Counted from the stretch's first letter, positions 44,979 through 59,394 are shown. The stretch is 64,000 bases of DNA from Epiperipatus broadwayi (GCA_028023455.1 JAQFVV010000012.1:8530499-8594498), one strand, 5' to 3'. Notes: generated from the letters alone by a model not told the origin. Translations and numbers: made by a program.

Positions 44979-47183
44979 ATGAAAATTAAAATAGCATCAC
45001 TGAAGGTCAAAGGCATTAATTCAATAGCAAAAATATATCAGCTTAACAAATGGATTAGCATCATCCAAACACAAATACTAAAGTTACTAGAAACAAAAAT
45101 TTATAACAGATTACAAATTAATCCAGTTACATATCTATACAACCAAGATTTTTCCACATATTCCAGGGACACATCATTGCCTTCAGCAGGCACAGACATA
45201 CTCATAGACTCAAACTGCAGCTTTTCAACCTTCAAAATTATTTATATTTACTCATATCTAATCACTACATTCCAGTATCAAATTACCACACTGAACATTA
45301 TCATTATTTTTGTGTACATACCCCCAGGTCCCAGTATAATTGCACTCATAATTTTCACAAAAAACTTCCAACTCACAACAAGCCACAACCCAACAATATT
45401 AATAAGGGATTTCAACTTAAGATGCACAAAATTCAATACAAAATGGTTACATCAATTAAACCTTCCACTCTTGAGTGCTCAGGGCTTTGTTCTGCAGATT
45501 CAGTGTCATTCTATAATCGTTGGCACATCACACTCATTGATCTATTCTATTACACATCAATGCTTCCTCACCTCATCAACTTCCAAGTCAATTCATGCCC
45601 ATTTTCAAATCATGTGATACAAACCATAACAATAAATTTCTCAGAGCTCCAAACAACATTCACTCATCTAGAAAAAACAATCCGACTCTTACTTCCAACT
45701 ATTACTACTGAATTCCTATTTTCAGAGACTTATGTTATACTAAATAAAATTAATGATATGCCTCAAGATTCAATTCAAAAGTACCAGTCATTTATCAATA
45801 TACTATTATTTAACATATGTTACATGACAATATCCTCATCCTCCCATTTTATGGTACTAGCAGATGATCTTCATAAAAGAATCACCATCACCAGACGTAT
45901 GCCCAGCACCCACCAATATATACAAAAATTTAAAAGCTATATCACAATACATGTAAACAATTAAAAGAATATCTTGCCACAAAGAAAAGACAAATATGCC
46001 TCACCTAGCAACACACATGAATATGCTGATATTCATTGGACACTTGGTTATCCATCAACCAGAAAAGTGCCCATGGGAATTGAGATAAGTGGCATTGTCT
46101 ATGCTGGACATAACATGTTGGACCCGATACACTAACATTTCAAGAAAAAGCTCCAGACATATAAACAATACACACTAACCACTAATCAGTTCAGAATGCC
46201 TGAAACAGATATTCCCTTCAGATCTAACAATTTTCTGAAAAGCTTAAAAAAATTCCCACCAGTTCCCACTCTGGAAACAATGGCATACCAGCATTTGTCT
46301 TTTTCACATTTGAATCAGTTATACCATTAAATACCTTTGCAACTTCACTAACTTCATATTACAAAAATATACAGTACTATAGAACTATATACAATAGCTA
46401 TAGTGCCATTTAACAAAAAACAACAGCCATATCAAATCTCAACAACTTTCTATCTATTACTATAAGCTCATTGGAAATTAAATTATTAAAAAGGTAGTCA
46501 AAGGTAAAATAAAAACATACATACTGTCTCTGATATTAAACGTGCAGTATGCAAAGAAGGGATCTTTTATCACACAGGCTGCACTGGTATTTAAAATGGT
46601 ACTAAGTACAGTGCAACAAGTTAAAAGGATGCCCCAATTGCAATTCAACTGGATATACAAGCAACATCTGATTCTGTTGCAATAAATGTCATAATGAACA
46701 CGCTTGTGAATACAGCAATTCCACCCCATCCTACTATACATCATTGCAAATATATTACTTAACTGAGAGATACACCTCACATTTAGCAACAGAAACCCAA
46801 CATCATTTACTCACACACAATCAATTTCACTAGGATCTTCACTCAGTGCAATGCTGTTGATTCTATATATAAATTCACTCTTAAAACAGATTGAAAATGA
46901 GTTACCAGGAATATTAATACCATGAACTATCCAACATATTTCATATATTGCAGACATGGATGTGACAGTATTTTTAAGATCATGTAAAGAAATGCCAGTA
47001 TTAGAAAGAATACTACAAAATTATACAGATATGCACAAACTACAATTCAACCTAAGCAAAACATCAGCATGGTTAATCTATACTAACAAACCCTACACCC
47101 AGCTATATCAAGGAAAACAATTCATTTCTTGGATTCCCATTTTGCCTGGGAGAGCATGGAATGAGACAAACACTGCAAAATAA
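44979..47183 (+). pseudogene. LINE ORF2: endonuclease and reverse transcriptase, broken
   Basis: The frame 44,979-45,617 is an AP-type endonuclease: MKIKIASLKVKGINS at the start, LLETKI (catalytic E region), FVYIPPGP and IRDFNL (degenerate G-D-F-N). RT pieces follow in shifted frames: VPFNKKQQPYQIST near 46,395, DIQATSDSVAINVIMNTL near 46,650 (the A-F-D-S-V region) and YIADMDVTVFLRS near 46,945, which stands at the active site (Y-A-D-D) but has an inserted residue and M for D. Next comes LQFNLSKTSAWLIYTNKPY. The plus-strand frame 46,956-47,183 is therefore the RT palm. Together with ORF1 this forms one old LINE on the plus strand. Confidence 0.75.
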
Positions 47184-47328
47184 GCTCAAGATCTCTAATC
47201 TTTCTTCTAACTAATAGGATTATATAAGAGTTATTTAGCTTAATATATTTAGAAAATATATCATAAAACTAATTGAATTCTGATAATACCTTGTTTGGAA
47301 CTTGGGTTTCAAACAACATATCTATATT

Positions 47329-48600
47329 CTAAAATGGCAGAACCAAAGTGAGAAACAATTTATGCTTTGTAGAGTTAATAAATTGTCTACCATACCTTAA
47401 AATGACACCCATAATTTTAAATGCTTTATTTATCATAGTTTCAATGTAATGTTGAAATAACCTATTGCTAGAAAAAATAATGCCAAGGAAGATCTTTTTA
47501 TCAATCAAATTTGTTTTATGACCTTCAATGTAATAAGAACAGTTAAAGATTTCAAATTTTTTGGAATAAGAAACAGTCAAACATTTATAAATATTAATAT
47601 CCATCTTATTATTTTTATACCATTTCACAAAATTGTCAATATCTTTTTGTAAACATATGCAATCAGTAATTGAGTTAATATTCCTAAATATTTTACATTC
47701 ATTGGCATAACATAAAAGTTATGAAAATTCCAAATTTACTCTTAAATGTTAAATAATAGCAATGCTAGGATACTGCCTTGAGGTACTTCTAGATTACAAC
47801 AGTATAGGTTAGAAAACCTGTTATTAAATTTGACATACACCATTTTTCCTAATAAAAGATTCAAACCATAGTATCAAATTATAAGAAAACCCTAACTTGT
47901 ACATTTTATGAAGCAATATAGAATGGTCAACTTTACCAAATGCTTTGAACAGATTAAAACAAACAGCATCTTGAAGATATTGATTCTCAAAAGCATTAGC
48001 AATAAGATCAATTATTGTTAAAAAAATAGTTTCAGTGAATTTATTAGGTAAAAAACCATGGTGTACAGGAGCTAAATCTTATTTAGATAATAATTTTTTA
48101 TATAAATACACATTTCAAATATGTGTGCAATTATATGAAACACTGAAATAGGTCTGTAATTATTTACATTATTTCTTGAACCACTTTTAAAAATAGGTAT
48201 AACATTGGCAAGTTTAAGAGAGTTGGAAAAAATACATTTTTTAATGGAACAATTAAGAATGTAATATAGAGGAGTAGCAATGAATTTCTCACATTCTTTA
48301 AAAATAAAAGAAGATATATTATCATAACCTAAATTTGAATGTAATTCCAGTTCTTTGATAACAGATATGATATTATTGTTGAAACAATCAATAGAAATAA
48401 TATCATTTAAACACACATTGGGTAATTTATTCTCAAAAGATAATTGAGAATTTCCATACAATTCAGAAAAAGGTACTGAAAAGTCATCAGCACTTAAAGA
48501 GGAGTTATAATTTATATGAGACTTACTTTTGGTAATACCAGAATTTTTAGCAAAGGATCAAAATTCTTTAGGATTATCTGACATGATGAGTTCAATATTT
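47329..48600 (-). pseudogene. CR1/Jockey-like LINE reverse transcriptase, broken
   Basis: Reading the minus strand: near 48,560 NPKEF and SFAKNSGITKSKSHIN (pre-RT region); 48,461-48,072 with LGYDNISSFIFKEC, LANVIPIFKSGSRNNVNNYR and PIS (fingers); near 47,900 CFNLFKAFGKVDHSILLHKM (D-L-x-K-A-F-D, with F-G for F-D); near 47,790 VPQGSILALLLFNI; near 47,715 CYANECK at the active site (Y-A-D-D changed to Y-A-N-E); and 47,628-47,329 with WYKNNKMDINIYKC and FLGIIFSS. The endonuclease is not recognised, so the copy is 5'-truncated and dead. It meets the plus-strand LINE tail to tail. Confidence 0.85.
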
Positions 48601-48790
48601 TAAATATACTTTTGATAATAAATTTTTTGAATAGTTTTAACCAATCTATATTTAACAAAGTTATTTTTAAAACAATGAATTCCAAGTTTTACAAAATTGC
48701 TTATGATGGTAAGATTTACTTCTAATAATTTTCTTAAATGTAGCTGAAAACCAAAAAGAAAAATAATTGTGAACAACATGTTTTTTGGGT

Positions 48791-48840
48791 TTTATTATTA
48801 TTATTATTATTATTATCATCATCATCATCATCATCATCAG
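48791..48840. repeat. TTA/TCA microsatellite
   Basis: Eight ATT-type units followed by nine ATC units. The ATC part resembles the 3' repeat of the RTE element at 37,001, but no RTE body is seen beside it. Confidence 0.85.
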
Positions 48841-49089
48841 TTACATAGTTGTTCATCTATCAACAACCCAGGTAAAAACCTCCAGTTTTGTTTGATTGAA
48901 ATACATTTAAAGCTTTCATTTGACAAGATAAAATTCTTATTCATATTACAAAGTTTTATCTGCAATTGCTTGATAACTCATTAATCAAATTTGTTTAAAT
49001 TTTGCAGCCAAACTTTACAAAATAATTAATTTATCTAATGATAATTTTCTGATTAATATGGGAGTGATGTCACATGACCAGGTAAGTAG

Positions 49090-49390
49090 CACCAATTTCA
49101 CTAACACAGAGTTCCAAAGTTTGAAGGTAATACAAACAGATGCTAATGATGCTAAAAATAATACCAGATCAATAGCAAAAGTAATAATAATCCAATACTT
49201 ATAAATAACAAAAGTAACAATATTTTAACCACTATTAATTTCACTAACACTAAGTTCCAAAGTTCAAAGATAATACAAACATATGCTTATATTCCTAAAA
49301 TTAACTCTCATCATCAATAGTAAAAGTAATAATAATTCAATGGATGTCAATAACAAAAGTAATATTATTTCAATTATTCCCAAGTCAGCT
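49090..49390. repeat. 143-bp imperfect tandem duplication
   Basis: AATTTCACTAACAC then AGTTCCAAAGTT, TAATACAAACA, AGTAATAATAAT occur in the same order from 49,094 and again from 49,237. The second unit runs into the LINE ORF1 fragment. Confidence 0.65.
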
Positions 49391-49858
49391 CCTAGATATA
49401 AAAAAGCCACTCCTAGTCTTATCAGACAACTGGATCTCAGTATCCAAGAAGCACAGCCCCCACCCCCATCTGCAATTTGTAACACAGATGCTCTTATGAT
49501 AATCAATGATAGGTTCAACAATTCAATCCTAAGAGGTTTATTTGCAACTTTTAAAAGATTTTTTTTCTACTTGGCCCATAATTCTATCTGCTACAGACAT
49601 CAACATTACTCTATATAAATTTCCTAGGTAATTATTATTTGATATTATATTTTTGCATGGGATGTGGGATACCATTGCACATATTGTTAACCATCCAAAT
49701 CCCAGTATTTGATAACTGAGTTCTTTCAGACAACACAAAGTGACATTTTCAAGCACAAATAAAATCACTTGGAAACTTTGTCTTAATTATGGTGGATTCA
49801 TATAGCTACAACTGTATCACAAGGGTGCTCAAAAACACCTATTTGGGATACACTCATT
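49300..49858 (+). pseudogene. Second copy of LINE ORF1, fragment
   Basis: SAPRYKKATPSLIRQLDL matches VPRYRKPTNSDIDNLEI of the ORF1 at 43,500. LRGLFATFKRFFFYLAHN matches PKHLFTTFKRFFLPSP, and MWDTIAHIVNHPNPS matches FWDTIQQISEYPNDQ, all in the same order and at similar spacing. The copy ends abruptly where the LTR element begins, at about 49,860. The minus frames at 49,264 and 49,538 are shadows. Confidence 0.65.
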
Positions 49859-49859
49859 T

Positions 49860-50578
49860 AGCAGGAGAGTAAATTATAAAAATAGATGATAAGATATTAT
49901 AATGCAGTTGGTATCTTAAAATTATAATCTTTATTTTGGCCACCTCAATGAGTTAACTCTTATTTTAATAAATTTTGATTTGCGTATTGCACAATCATTA
50001 TAAAATTATTTTATTAAATAATTTATTTTACAATTAAGGTAATTCATTGGAGAACACATATATAATTTATCATCAAGTAAATTATAATTTATTGAATTGT
50101 ATTTTTTTTGCCAAGCAAGATACGCATTCCCTGGACCATTGACACCTTACAAATTCACGAGTTCATTGTAAATATAAATTTAAACTACCGTAGAGCCATT
50201 TGTGAATCAATATAATTATTTGTCTATTTTTAGTTATATATTTCGTTGCCTAAGTACAAAATTTATGTAATATATTTTAGAGTGCTCAAATGTTTAGAGC
50301 ATAAGTGGAGAAGACCACATAGCTCACAATTTTATTTATTATATATGGTTGCCTGAATCTATGAGGGACTTGCACACCAACTAGTCCTGCTCAATTATAA
50401 TATTTTTCATTATACTGCAAGCTATTCAATGAACACCACTTATTTTACCCTTTGCATTTTGGCAGTCTTCATTAGTTTTTTTTTTACATTTGGCTCATCC
50501 AACAAAAAATATTGTTATTCATAAAAAATGGTATGTCGTTAGCATTGTTCATGTGTTTTTAGAATATTTTCTTTCACA
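49860..50578 (+). repeat. Left LTR of the decayed element
   Basis: It begins AGCAGGAGAGTAAATTATAA and ends TTCACA. It matches 53,850-54,624 in order through CACCTCAATGAGTTAA, TGCACAATCATTATAAAATT and ATTTGGCTC-TCCAA. The outer edge is set only by the loss of similarity. Confidence 0.65.
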
Positions 50579-50581
50579 TTT

Positions 50582-50598
50582 TGGCTGCCCAACAAGGG
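50582..50598 (+). other. Primer-binding site candidate
   Basis: TGGCTGCCCAACAAGGG starts three bases after the left LTR ends in CA. It begins with TGG as expected for pairing with a tRNA CCA end. The tRNA is not identified. Confidence 0.45.
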
Positions 50599-51564
50599 CC
50601 TGATTATTTATCTCTGACCTATGAGAGATTTAAAGTCATATAATAATAGATAGATGGAATTAAAATATTTGATTAAGGATCACAATTAGTATCAGTTCTT
50701 TTTATATATACTAGTGTTAGATTAAACTGAATAATAACTCAATAGACAATAATTTTTAAATTTATAGTTGTGCTTTGTTAAAGGTTTGAATTTAAAGTGG
50801 CTTGTCAAATTGTTTTTTGAAAAATTAGAGGTGTGAGAATATATGAGTTTAGAAATAGCAAAGTTGTAAAATGCTTTATAAATAAAATGTTTTATAAATA
50901 TGCCAAAAGATTGCATGTGGATGATGATGCCTGGATTTGTCATATAATAATAAAATATAAGAGTTTATATATGTGACTTTAAAAGCATTAGATGGGTGCT
51001 ATAAGTTAGTAAAATGTAAAAGGAATATAGGCTGATTACTAATACGTATTATTAAGTTCTCCCAATAAAGCAATTGTAAAAAAAACAATGAAAAGTATTT
51101 GAAGCTGGTTTATTTTATTGAAGGTATTGTACTTTAGTTATTTTGGAAAATAGATTAAAAAAACATTGGCACTTATTATTTGAATTTGTTGATAATAGCA
51201 TAACACCAAGCCTTTTGAGCATAGTCCTGAAATTTATGCTATATTATATACAACATAAGTTGAATTTTAAAAAATTAAATAAGTAAATTTATTCACATTA
51301 GTTTGCCATAATAATAATATTGTGGATAGATAAATCAATCACTATTGAAAGGTGGTATTATTCCAGTATTATAGGAATATATTACATGAATTGAAATGTG
51401 TGTGAGTAGAGATTCAGTTGATTTACAGGGTTCAGCATATAAAGGAAAACAAAAAAAACAAGTTATTCATTTTGTTTGGTCTGAGATATTGAATTGAACA
51501 GGAGGAGAGCATGTTATTTCCTTTCATTAAAATAAAATAGTAAATGTAAATTTAAAATAAATTA

Positions 51565-52620
51565 CGGAAAATGAGAAAGAGTTAGATATCTCAGGACATG
51601 AAAAAGAAGTTAATGAAGTCTGTGTCACATTAAAAAATGATCAAAATGAAACTATAATGGCAATGTTGCAGAGCTTAATGATTAAGACTAATGAAAGTTA
51701 GCAAAGCCAAGAAAAGCTTTAATAAGAATTAAGACTAAACCAAGAAAAATGTGACCAGAATCAAGAAATGCTTCAACAAGAATTGAAGCAAGACCAGGCA
51801 ATGTTAATCATGAAGATAGAAAGGATCAATATGATCTAGAGATTAGGTTGAAATGAGATCAAGCATGTGCATACAGAATTCATTCATGGAATAAAAATGG
51901 GACAAGAGCAAATACATAGCTTGAAGATTAAATTCAATGAATTAGAGAATAAGATGAAAGAATATCAAGGTCAAATAGAAATAAAAAAAATCAGTAAATT
52001 AGCAGATAATATAGAAGAGGGACAAATTTGCACCCAGTTTATGGATGCTAGAAATGAAAACTACCGATTAGAATACCAAAATAAGCATAAGGTTTAGAGG
52101 CCAAATTAAAAGACTAATAATAGAGAAATGAAGAAGGTACACAATAGACAGGAATAAGAGTTCTAAAGTTTGGAAACTTAGATAGGGTGTGGTCATTTGT
52201 ATTATATTTGCTTAGATGTGATGCAATCCAAAGTAAATGACCAAGTTTTTGTAAAGGGTAATTACATCACAAGCTTACATAGTGGTAATAGATATAATAT
52301 TTTGTAATTAGAAGTAAAACATTTAAAATCTAAATGGTTTTAGCACCATGAAGTTCATAGTCATGAAGATAGGTACCTTGACTTGGGACATAAGAAGTTG
52401 TCTCAATCACAGAGTAAGGCCAATAATATGTGTTGGATTTGTGAGATTAGTGATTTAGAAAATATAATTTATTGCAAGGCTATGATCAAATGCATCAATC
52501 ATTTTGGATATAATAGTAAATATCCAGTTTATGATGACTATATTCATCATTTTATTCACTATAAAAAGTCAATATTTATCAGAAATAAAAGGGTTGATTT
52601 TATTGGTTAAAATTTATGCA
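51565..52620 (+). pseudogene. gag: Gag-like coiled-coil protein, broken
   Basis: One reading frame with several stops gives ITENEKELDISGHEKEVNEV, ETIMAMLQSLMIKTNES, NQEMLQQELKQDQAMLIM and then, in the open stretch 51,867-52,097, IHSLKIKFNELENKMKEYQ. It is charged, Q- and E-rich and strongly coiled-coil-like, as is the Gag N-terminus at 9,547. At 52,437-52,481 CWICEISDLENIIYC resembles a CCHC zinc knuckle with the histidine and spacing lost. Placement between LTRs, 1 kb after the PBS, supports Gag. No capsid block is readable. Confidence 0.5.
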
Positions 52621-53849
52621 ACCTATATATAATAGTATAGTCTTTTGTTCAAATGTTCAGTTAGGATAAAATGTAATGATCCCTATGACTATAAGTGTTG
52701 TAGGATATTTGTTTTTTTAATTGTAGTTTGTTTAAAAAGAGTATATAGGACACATAATTGTAAATAGTCACTGACTTCATTGTTGTAGTAGTTTAGTTTT
52801 AATTAATCATGAGTTATTCATACAATGTTTAATTGGTAATGATGATCTTATGTTAATTGTTTAGAATTGTTTTCTTTATTTTTATTAAAGGTGAGAATAT
52901 GTGATGTACACATGTTTCCATCGATAGTCCTTGTAGTTGTCAAATAACTATATGAAGAAACACTTAAAAGTCATCTGTTTAATAATTATAATATGTGTTT
53001 TGAATTGAATCTGGAATAAGTGACTCATTAATTTATCAAATTTAAAATATGAAATATTTTGTTTAAATTATTATTGTTGAATAACAATGCCTTATTAAAA
53101 TTAGAAGACAGAGAGTCACATGTTCACGAACCAGTGTTTAAAAAAAGCAAAATACTATGTTTTGTGTTATCATAGCTACAGAAATGATTATGTTTTATCG
53201 TACCTTACTCTTAGAAATAATTCTGGATTTATAATAATGAAATACATACTATGAATAGAAAATTTGTTTAAGAGTAATGGAACACAAAAGTTTTCCTTTC
53301 ATTTAATATCTTTTTGACTAACTGGAATGATTACAACAACTAACAATATGCCTAATTCTCGTAAAGCTATGAAATTTTCAAAATTTACCATGGATTGTAA
53401 TATCAACAAAGGAATAGTTGAAGTTGAGTTAAGGATAAAAAAAATCATGAAAACCTACATTTGTATCTTGTTATCATTGATGTGCCAAAAAAAAAAGGCC
53501 ATGGGATAGTGGAATTTAAACTGAAATTATATATAAGCTAAAATTGTAACAGAAGCTAAGAGAAACATTTTTTTTAAATTATCTAAATGAAATAAATTTT
53601 ATTTGTCAACAATGGTTAAGAGTATAATAGTATCTTAATGATAAAATATTTATTAAAGTCTTTTCTTTTTCTATTAACAATTTTTATTATAAGGTAATTT
53701 TATCTTAAGTAACAGACTCATCTAATTAACACTTAAATCAATTGTTACTGTATTATTATTTTTTTCTGAGAAAGCGTTTGTCATTTGTCCTTTTATGGTG
53801 GTATGCTTTATTAATTTTAATCATAAATCATTTCTATTAATTGCAATCT
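52621..53849. other. Internal AT-rich part of the decayed LTR element
   Basis: No protease, RT or integrase signature is seen. The plus frame at 53,327-53,509 is not recognisable. This part is probably the remains of a leader or an unknown nonautonomous core. Confidence 0.45.
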
Positions 53850-54624
<775 letters not shown>

Positions 54625-54657
<33 letters not shown>

Positions 54658-54662
54658 AAGAG
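54625..54662. repeat. TA then GA microsatellite
   Basis: About eight TA units followed by about nine GA units lie right next to the right LTR end. Confidence 0.85.
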
Positions 54663-57600
54663 AATAAATAAAGTAGAATAATTCTCTCATATTGAACATT
54701 GCATAGTGATAATTTAAACATTCATTCACGCTAAAACTGAGACGCTAAAGTAAATTATTTTAAGAGGTAGCAAGCAATTTTAAGTTTTCATTAATGATGA
54801 TGATAATCATACTACTCCATTGCTTTATTGCTTAATCTATCTTCTATAGAGAACTTTACATTCATTTACACATAACCAAACTAATAAATAATTGTATAAA
54901 TATGCATTCTTTAATTTAAATAACGTGATTGATAGAATTATTGTAATATTTATCAAAAGATTCTTATTAATTTAATAATGCTGTATAAGAAAACATGCTT
55001 TTAATTAGTTAGTTTTTCGCACAAACGTATATACTCAGCACAAATTTACATAAATTACTTGTTTGTGGCAAAACAGTAATTATCGATCAAATCTTGATAT
55101 AAAAACTTTTGATATATGATTATATTATGGGCTTTTATATTTTAAAATATTTCTTCTAAGACGTAAGGATAGATTTAGCTAATATTTATTCACTATTTTT
55201 TTTATTTAACATTAATTTTATATCTATGTCAGTTGTTGATACAGTTATTGATTAATAATAGAGAAATGTGTTCTTCATATGAATAGAAATGCAGATACTT
55301 TTAGTTAAATATCTTCCTTGATTTTAAAAATAATGACTTTGAAGTTCTTTCAATAATTGATGTTCTATTCAATTAATTTGTTGATTAAAATTGATTTTGT
55401 TAATCAGATTTTAGCTTTGATACCATTTTCCATTTTAGATCAGATAATTAATGAATTCAATTGAGTTAAAGAAAAGTTGATTTAATTAATCAAGTTTAAA
55501 TTTTACATTTTTATCTATTAAATAATTTAACATGTTTCCTATGTAGCAGTTCCTTGCCCTAAATATTAAAACTAGTTTTAAGATTTTATACTAGTTTATA
55601 ATCATTATTATTTCTAAAATAATCATAATAATAATTAATAATTAACACTGGTTTAATGCAGTGGTTAATTCTATATTCAAGTCCATGGTGTGTGTTCCCA
55701 TTCCGTCATATTCATTATAAAGTATTAATTTAAATATATAAGAAATATTTCTTATTCTGTAAAATTTACTTCAACACATGTGCTAATAAAAACAATAACA
55801 GAATCGTCAGTTTCTCAGATAAGATACCCTATGTTTAAGCACCTCTAGTGACAGATTAAACAAAACAGTTGCATCCAATTTAATGTACTGAGATATTTTC
55901 TAAGTTTATTTTATTCTCAGTCTACCACTTTCCCACTGCACTAGCTGTTCCAGTTAAATGGGTGCTGATGTATATAATAATTGAAAAGATAACTAGATTA
56001 AAGCTGCTAATTTCTATCATCCCTTTTATTTAATGGTGTTTGTTATTTCTAACATATGAGATGTCCAGCAGTAATACATTAGAATTCAGAGTTAAAATTT
56101 CATGATATTAACCATATCTGCTTGTGCAGTTTTTATAAAAAAAACTATTTACTCCATTGCTTTTTGAGGAGATAGTATCATGCATTTTACTTGTACTAAT
56201 ATTCTCAAAGCATACTCAGTAAGTTAGATCCAATATTATTAATTCATTTGTACATAACACTACCGAAGAAGCAATATCTCAATTGATTTCTGGTGTAAAT
56301 TATCCTTTAAGTATTTTGATGAATTAGATATATAATTATTATTTTTTTATAGTATTCATAACTACTATTTGCTCCAAGAGATAGTACATGGAATTGATTA
56401 TTAGTATTATATAATAAAAGTACTCTTAATGGGTTGTTTCTGATATCATTAATCACATCTGGTAAAAATAATACAACAGAAAGAATCAATTCATTAAATA
56501 AAAACATGAATACCTTAGAAACATTTTTTATTGGACATATGGAAAACAATTATATAGAGTTGTATCATTAACTGATTATTAGCTAGATGTATTTTAAAAT
56601 GCTGGACCTGACTATTTAAATCATCAAATTAACTATATGCTATCTTTTATGGTTATTTTTAATCATTATCTATGTTCATACAAAAAAAAAAAACTAGTAC
56701 AACCCACAGAAGGATTTGCAAAAAAGACATATATTTAGGAAAAGTCAGATTGTTTTTTCTTTTACTTCTTTTATCAAATTGTTTTTTTATTAATTTCAAT
56801 TTTAAAAATAATAATCAAAGTTTTCAATTGAGAGATTAAAAATATTAGATTGCTGGAAATAAAAGATTGAGTTAGGATCACAGATCTTTGGCTTTAAGTT
56901 CAACCTTCTACAACCATACTAAATTACGCAGAAAAATTTTAGGCTTTTTCATATGTTTAACTTATTACAGAAATGGAGTCCCTTTTCTTTTTTTCCTATT
57001 TTTAAACATTTTTTTTTTTTTTACTAGATGTTATTACTCTAGTCTTCTCTAAATTCATATTTTCAAATGTTCTAAATATATCTTTTATTAATTTAATATT
57101 ATGTTTTTTAAAGTATAAAGACCTGCTATTTTTTAACTATAAGGAGATAAAATAACATAATGGAAAAAAGTTATGGATCCAGTAGTTAAAATTAGTTAAC
57201 AACAATGCAAAGTCCTAACTAAAAATATGCTGATTCTTGGATATGCATATTATAATTAAAACTCAAAATAACTATTTACTTTTATCTTTTATTATTTAAT
57301 TAAGGCATATATATTTATGGTAGATAGGATAGCATATCAGTTACTTTGTTGGTCTAATTCCTCAAAAATTGAAAAGTAATTGCATCTTTTCATTAATGAG
57401 ATTAACCTAATATGCTTTTAAATTAATATTACATTACTATTTGCATGATTCTCTTCTTTCTTTTTTAAATCCAGATCTTTTTTTTTACCTCAAATTCAAA
57501 ACTAAACAAGTCTAGCCAATGAAAATAAACTCTATAACACAACTATTGGTTTCCCTCCCAAAAGCAGACTTCTCAAGTGCAAAGGGCTAAATAAATATCA

Positions 57601-57714
57601 ACAAATATTTACTAATTATTACCCACAATTCCTATTTACATCCTGAACACCCTTATTTTTTAAAGAAGTCTTAAACAAGATAACTGTTTGAGAATCATAC
57701 ATTTTTAATAATAA
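54663..57714. other. 3 kb AT-rich interval, no gene seen
   Basis: No repeat pair or RT fragment is recognised. A very weak tRNA-like patch (TGGTTTAATGCAGTGGTTAA at about 55,651) may be an old SINE head. The minus frame 56,307-56,549 appears to be chance. Confidence 0.5.
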
Positions 57715-57945
57715 AGATTATTTAATTCTTTTTATTTCATTTCTTTCAAAGAAGACAATCTTAGCCTCATTAAAACTAATAGTGTGATCTGTATCTCTTT
57801 CATAGACATATAAAGCAGAACTAAGATATTTATCTATAACTCTACTTTTAAGTACTTTTATTCTTTCATTTAGCTTAAATTACTCTTTCCTATATACAGT
57901 TTTCTTACAAAAACAGTGGATAATATACACTACTCCAGGGAGTCT
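57715..57945 (-). pseudogene. Penelope-like GIY-YIG endonuclease remnant
   Basis: The minus strand reads LPGVVYIIHCFCKKTVYRKE, a stop, then FKLNERIKVLKSRVIDKYLS, then SALYVYERDTDHTISFNEAK and IVFFERNEIKR in a single frame. This follows the Penelope GIY-YIG layout: G-V-V-Y-x-I-x-C, C-K-K-T-Y-I-G (here V-Y-R-K), L-x-x-R, S-A-L-x-x-H-x-x-x-x-x-H-x-I-x-F, and K-I-x-x-x-E. It is too short to appear as a long ORF because of one stop. The RT that should lie at 58,000-60,000 is not recognisable. It shows stronger family features than the remnant at 28,445. Confidence 0.75.
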
Positions 57946-59394
57946 TGTTTTTATAAGAAGTTGTATATAGGTTAAAGCAGTCTGAGCTTAAATGAAAGAG
58001 TACAAATATATAAAAATAGGATTAGAAATAAAATCTTATATATATATTGTAATGTGATAAAAAGTGATGATGCTGGAAAGATGATCAATCTAATCTGAAT
58101 AAAAACAGCCCAATTACTGGTTGCCATTTTGTAATGGATTATTGATTATAATATGGGATGATAACATAAAAACTTTACTGTCTCAGAATTGAGACATCTT
58201 TCATAATAATATAGATCTAGCCTAAATGTGGAACGTCATTTTATAGAAGCCCTAAAGCTTATTTGGTGTTTTATAATAAATGCCACTTGTACATGATTAT
58301 CATCGGCTAGTATTGGGTAGCTACTTTGTTGCAAGAATAATTATTGTGCCTTATCACTTTGATAGATATTAAAAATATATGTATACTATTTCAAGAAATT
58401 GCATTGAATTTAAATCTATTAAACCTCAATTTTGAAATGTTATTATAACTTTAAACTGGAAGCAAAAAAAAAAAATCTCTATACCACCCTCTTATGAGTT
58501 TACATAAAGCATATTAAAGTTCTAAGAACAACTTTTAAATTTGATATCAAAATTGTCCTATACTCTGTTTTATATCTATGAAACTATGTTTCCTTTCTAA
58601 AATATTAGAATCCCATATTGCTTTGTCTGGTATTTCTTACTTATGTACTAAATTTGAATATATTATATTGAATTTAAATCCATTAAACATCAATTTTAAA
58701 ATTGTATTCTAACTTAAATAATAAAAGTGATTATAAAAGTTAACAAACATACCAACAAATAAACAAATATTTAAACTTAAATAAAAGTATTTAATAAAAA
58801 GCAAAAGATAAAATCTCCAATTTAATACTATTAAAAATATAGACATAAAAAAATTTATTAAAAGTTTTAATTCATCTTATGCCATATCAAATTGTATGTT
58901 ATATTTCTAAAAATTGTACAATTGAATAGTGTGATGAAATTTTATGAGTTGAGCTAAATCAATCAAATAATTAATTAATGATAAAAAGAGGAAATCATTT
59001 TTAAAATGTATTTACACATGTTGCTTTAAAAAGATTATTAGTTTTAAAAAATTAAATTGTATTAACTAAACAAAATCAAATGTCATTTATTAGTATTCTT
59101 TATTAATGAATATTATTAAAAGTAAGATATATTAAAAAAAGTTTAAAAGATGAATTTAAATTTATTAATTTTATTTACTTGATTACAAATAATTTTTTGC
59201 ATTGTCTATGCTAATGATGCTCTTTTATTATAGTCCACACATGTCATTTTCCAAACTATAGTCCTTTAGGCTTAATTTTCATAAATGAATGGCAAGCTAA
59301 CGGTAATCATACATTAAATGATTTGCGATCATTATTTTTTTATGATGTCATTTCTTTTAAAGATAAATGCAAAATGTAGAATTAATTATAATGT
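57946..59394. other. AT-rich interval, no gene seen
   Basis: No feature is supported. Two loosely similar segments (near 58,400 and 58,670, sharing TTGAATTTAAATC-ATTAAAC) suggest an old duplication. Confidence 0.45.

Noticed and set aside
48769-48984. Plus ORF with YYYY and HHHH runs
   Set aside because: Produced by the TTA/TCA microsatellite.
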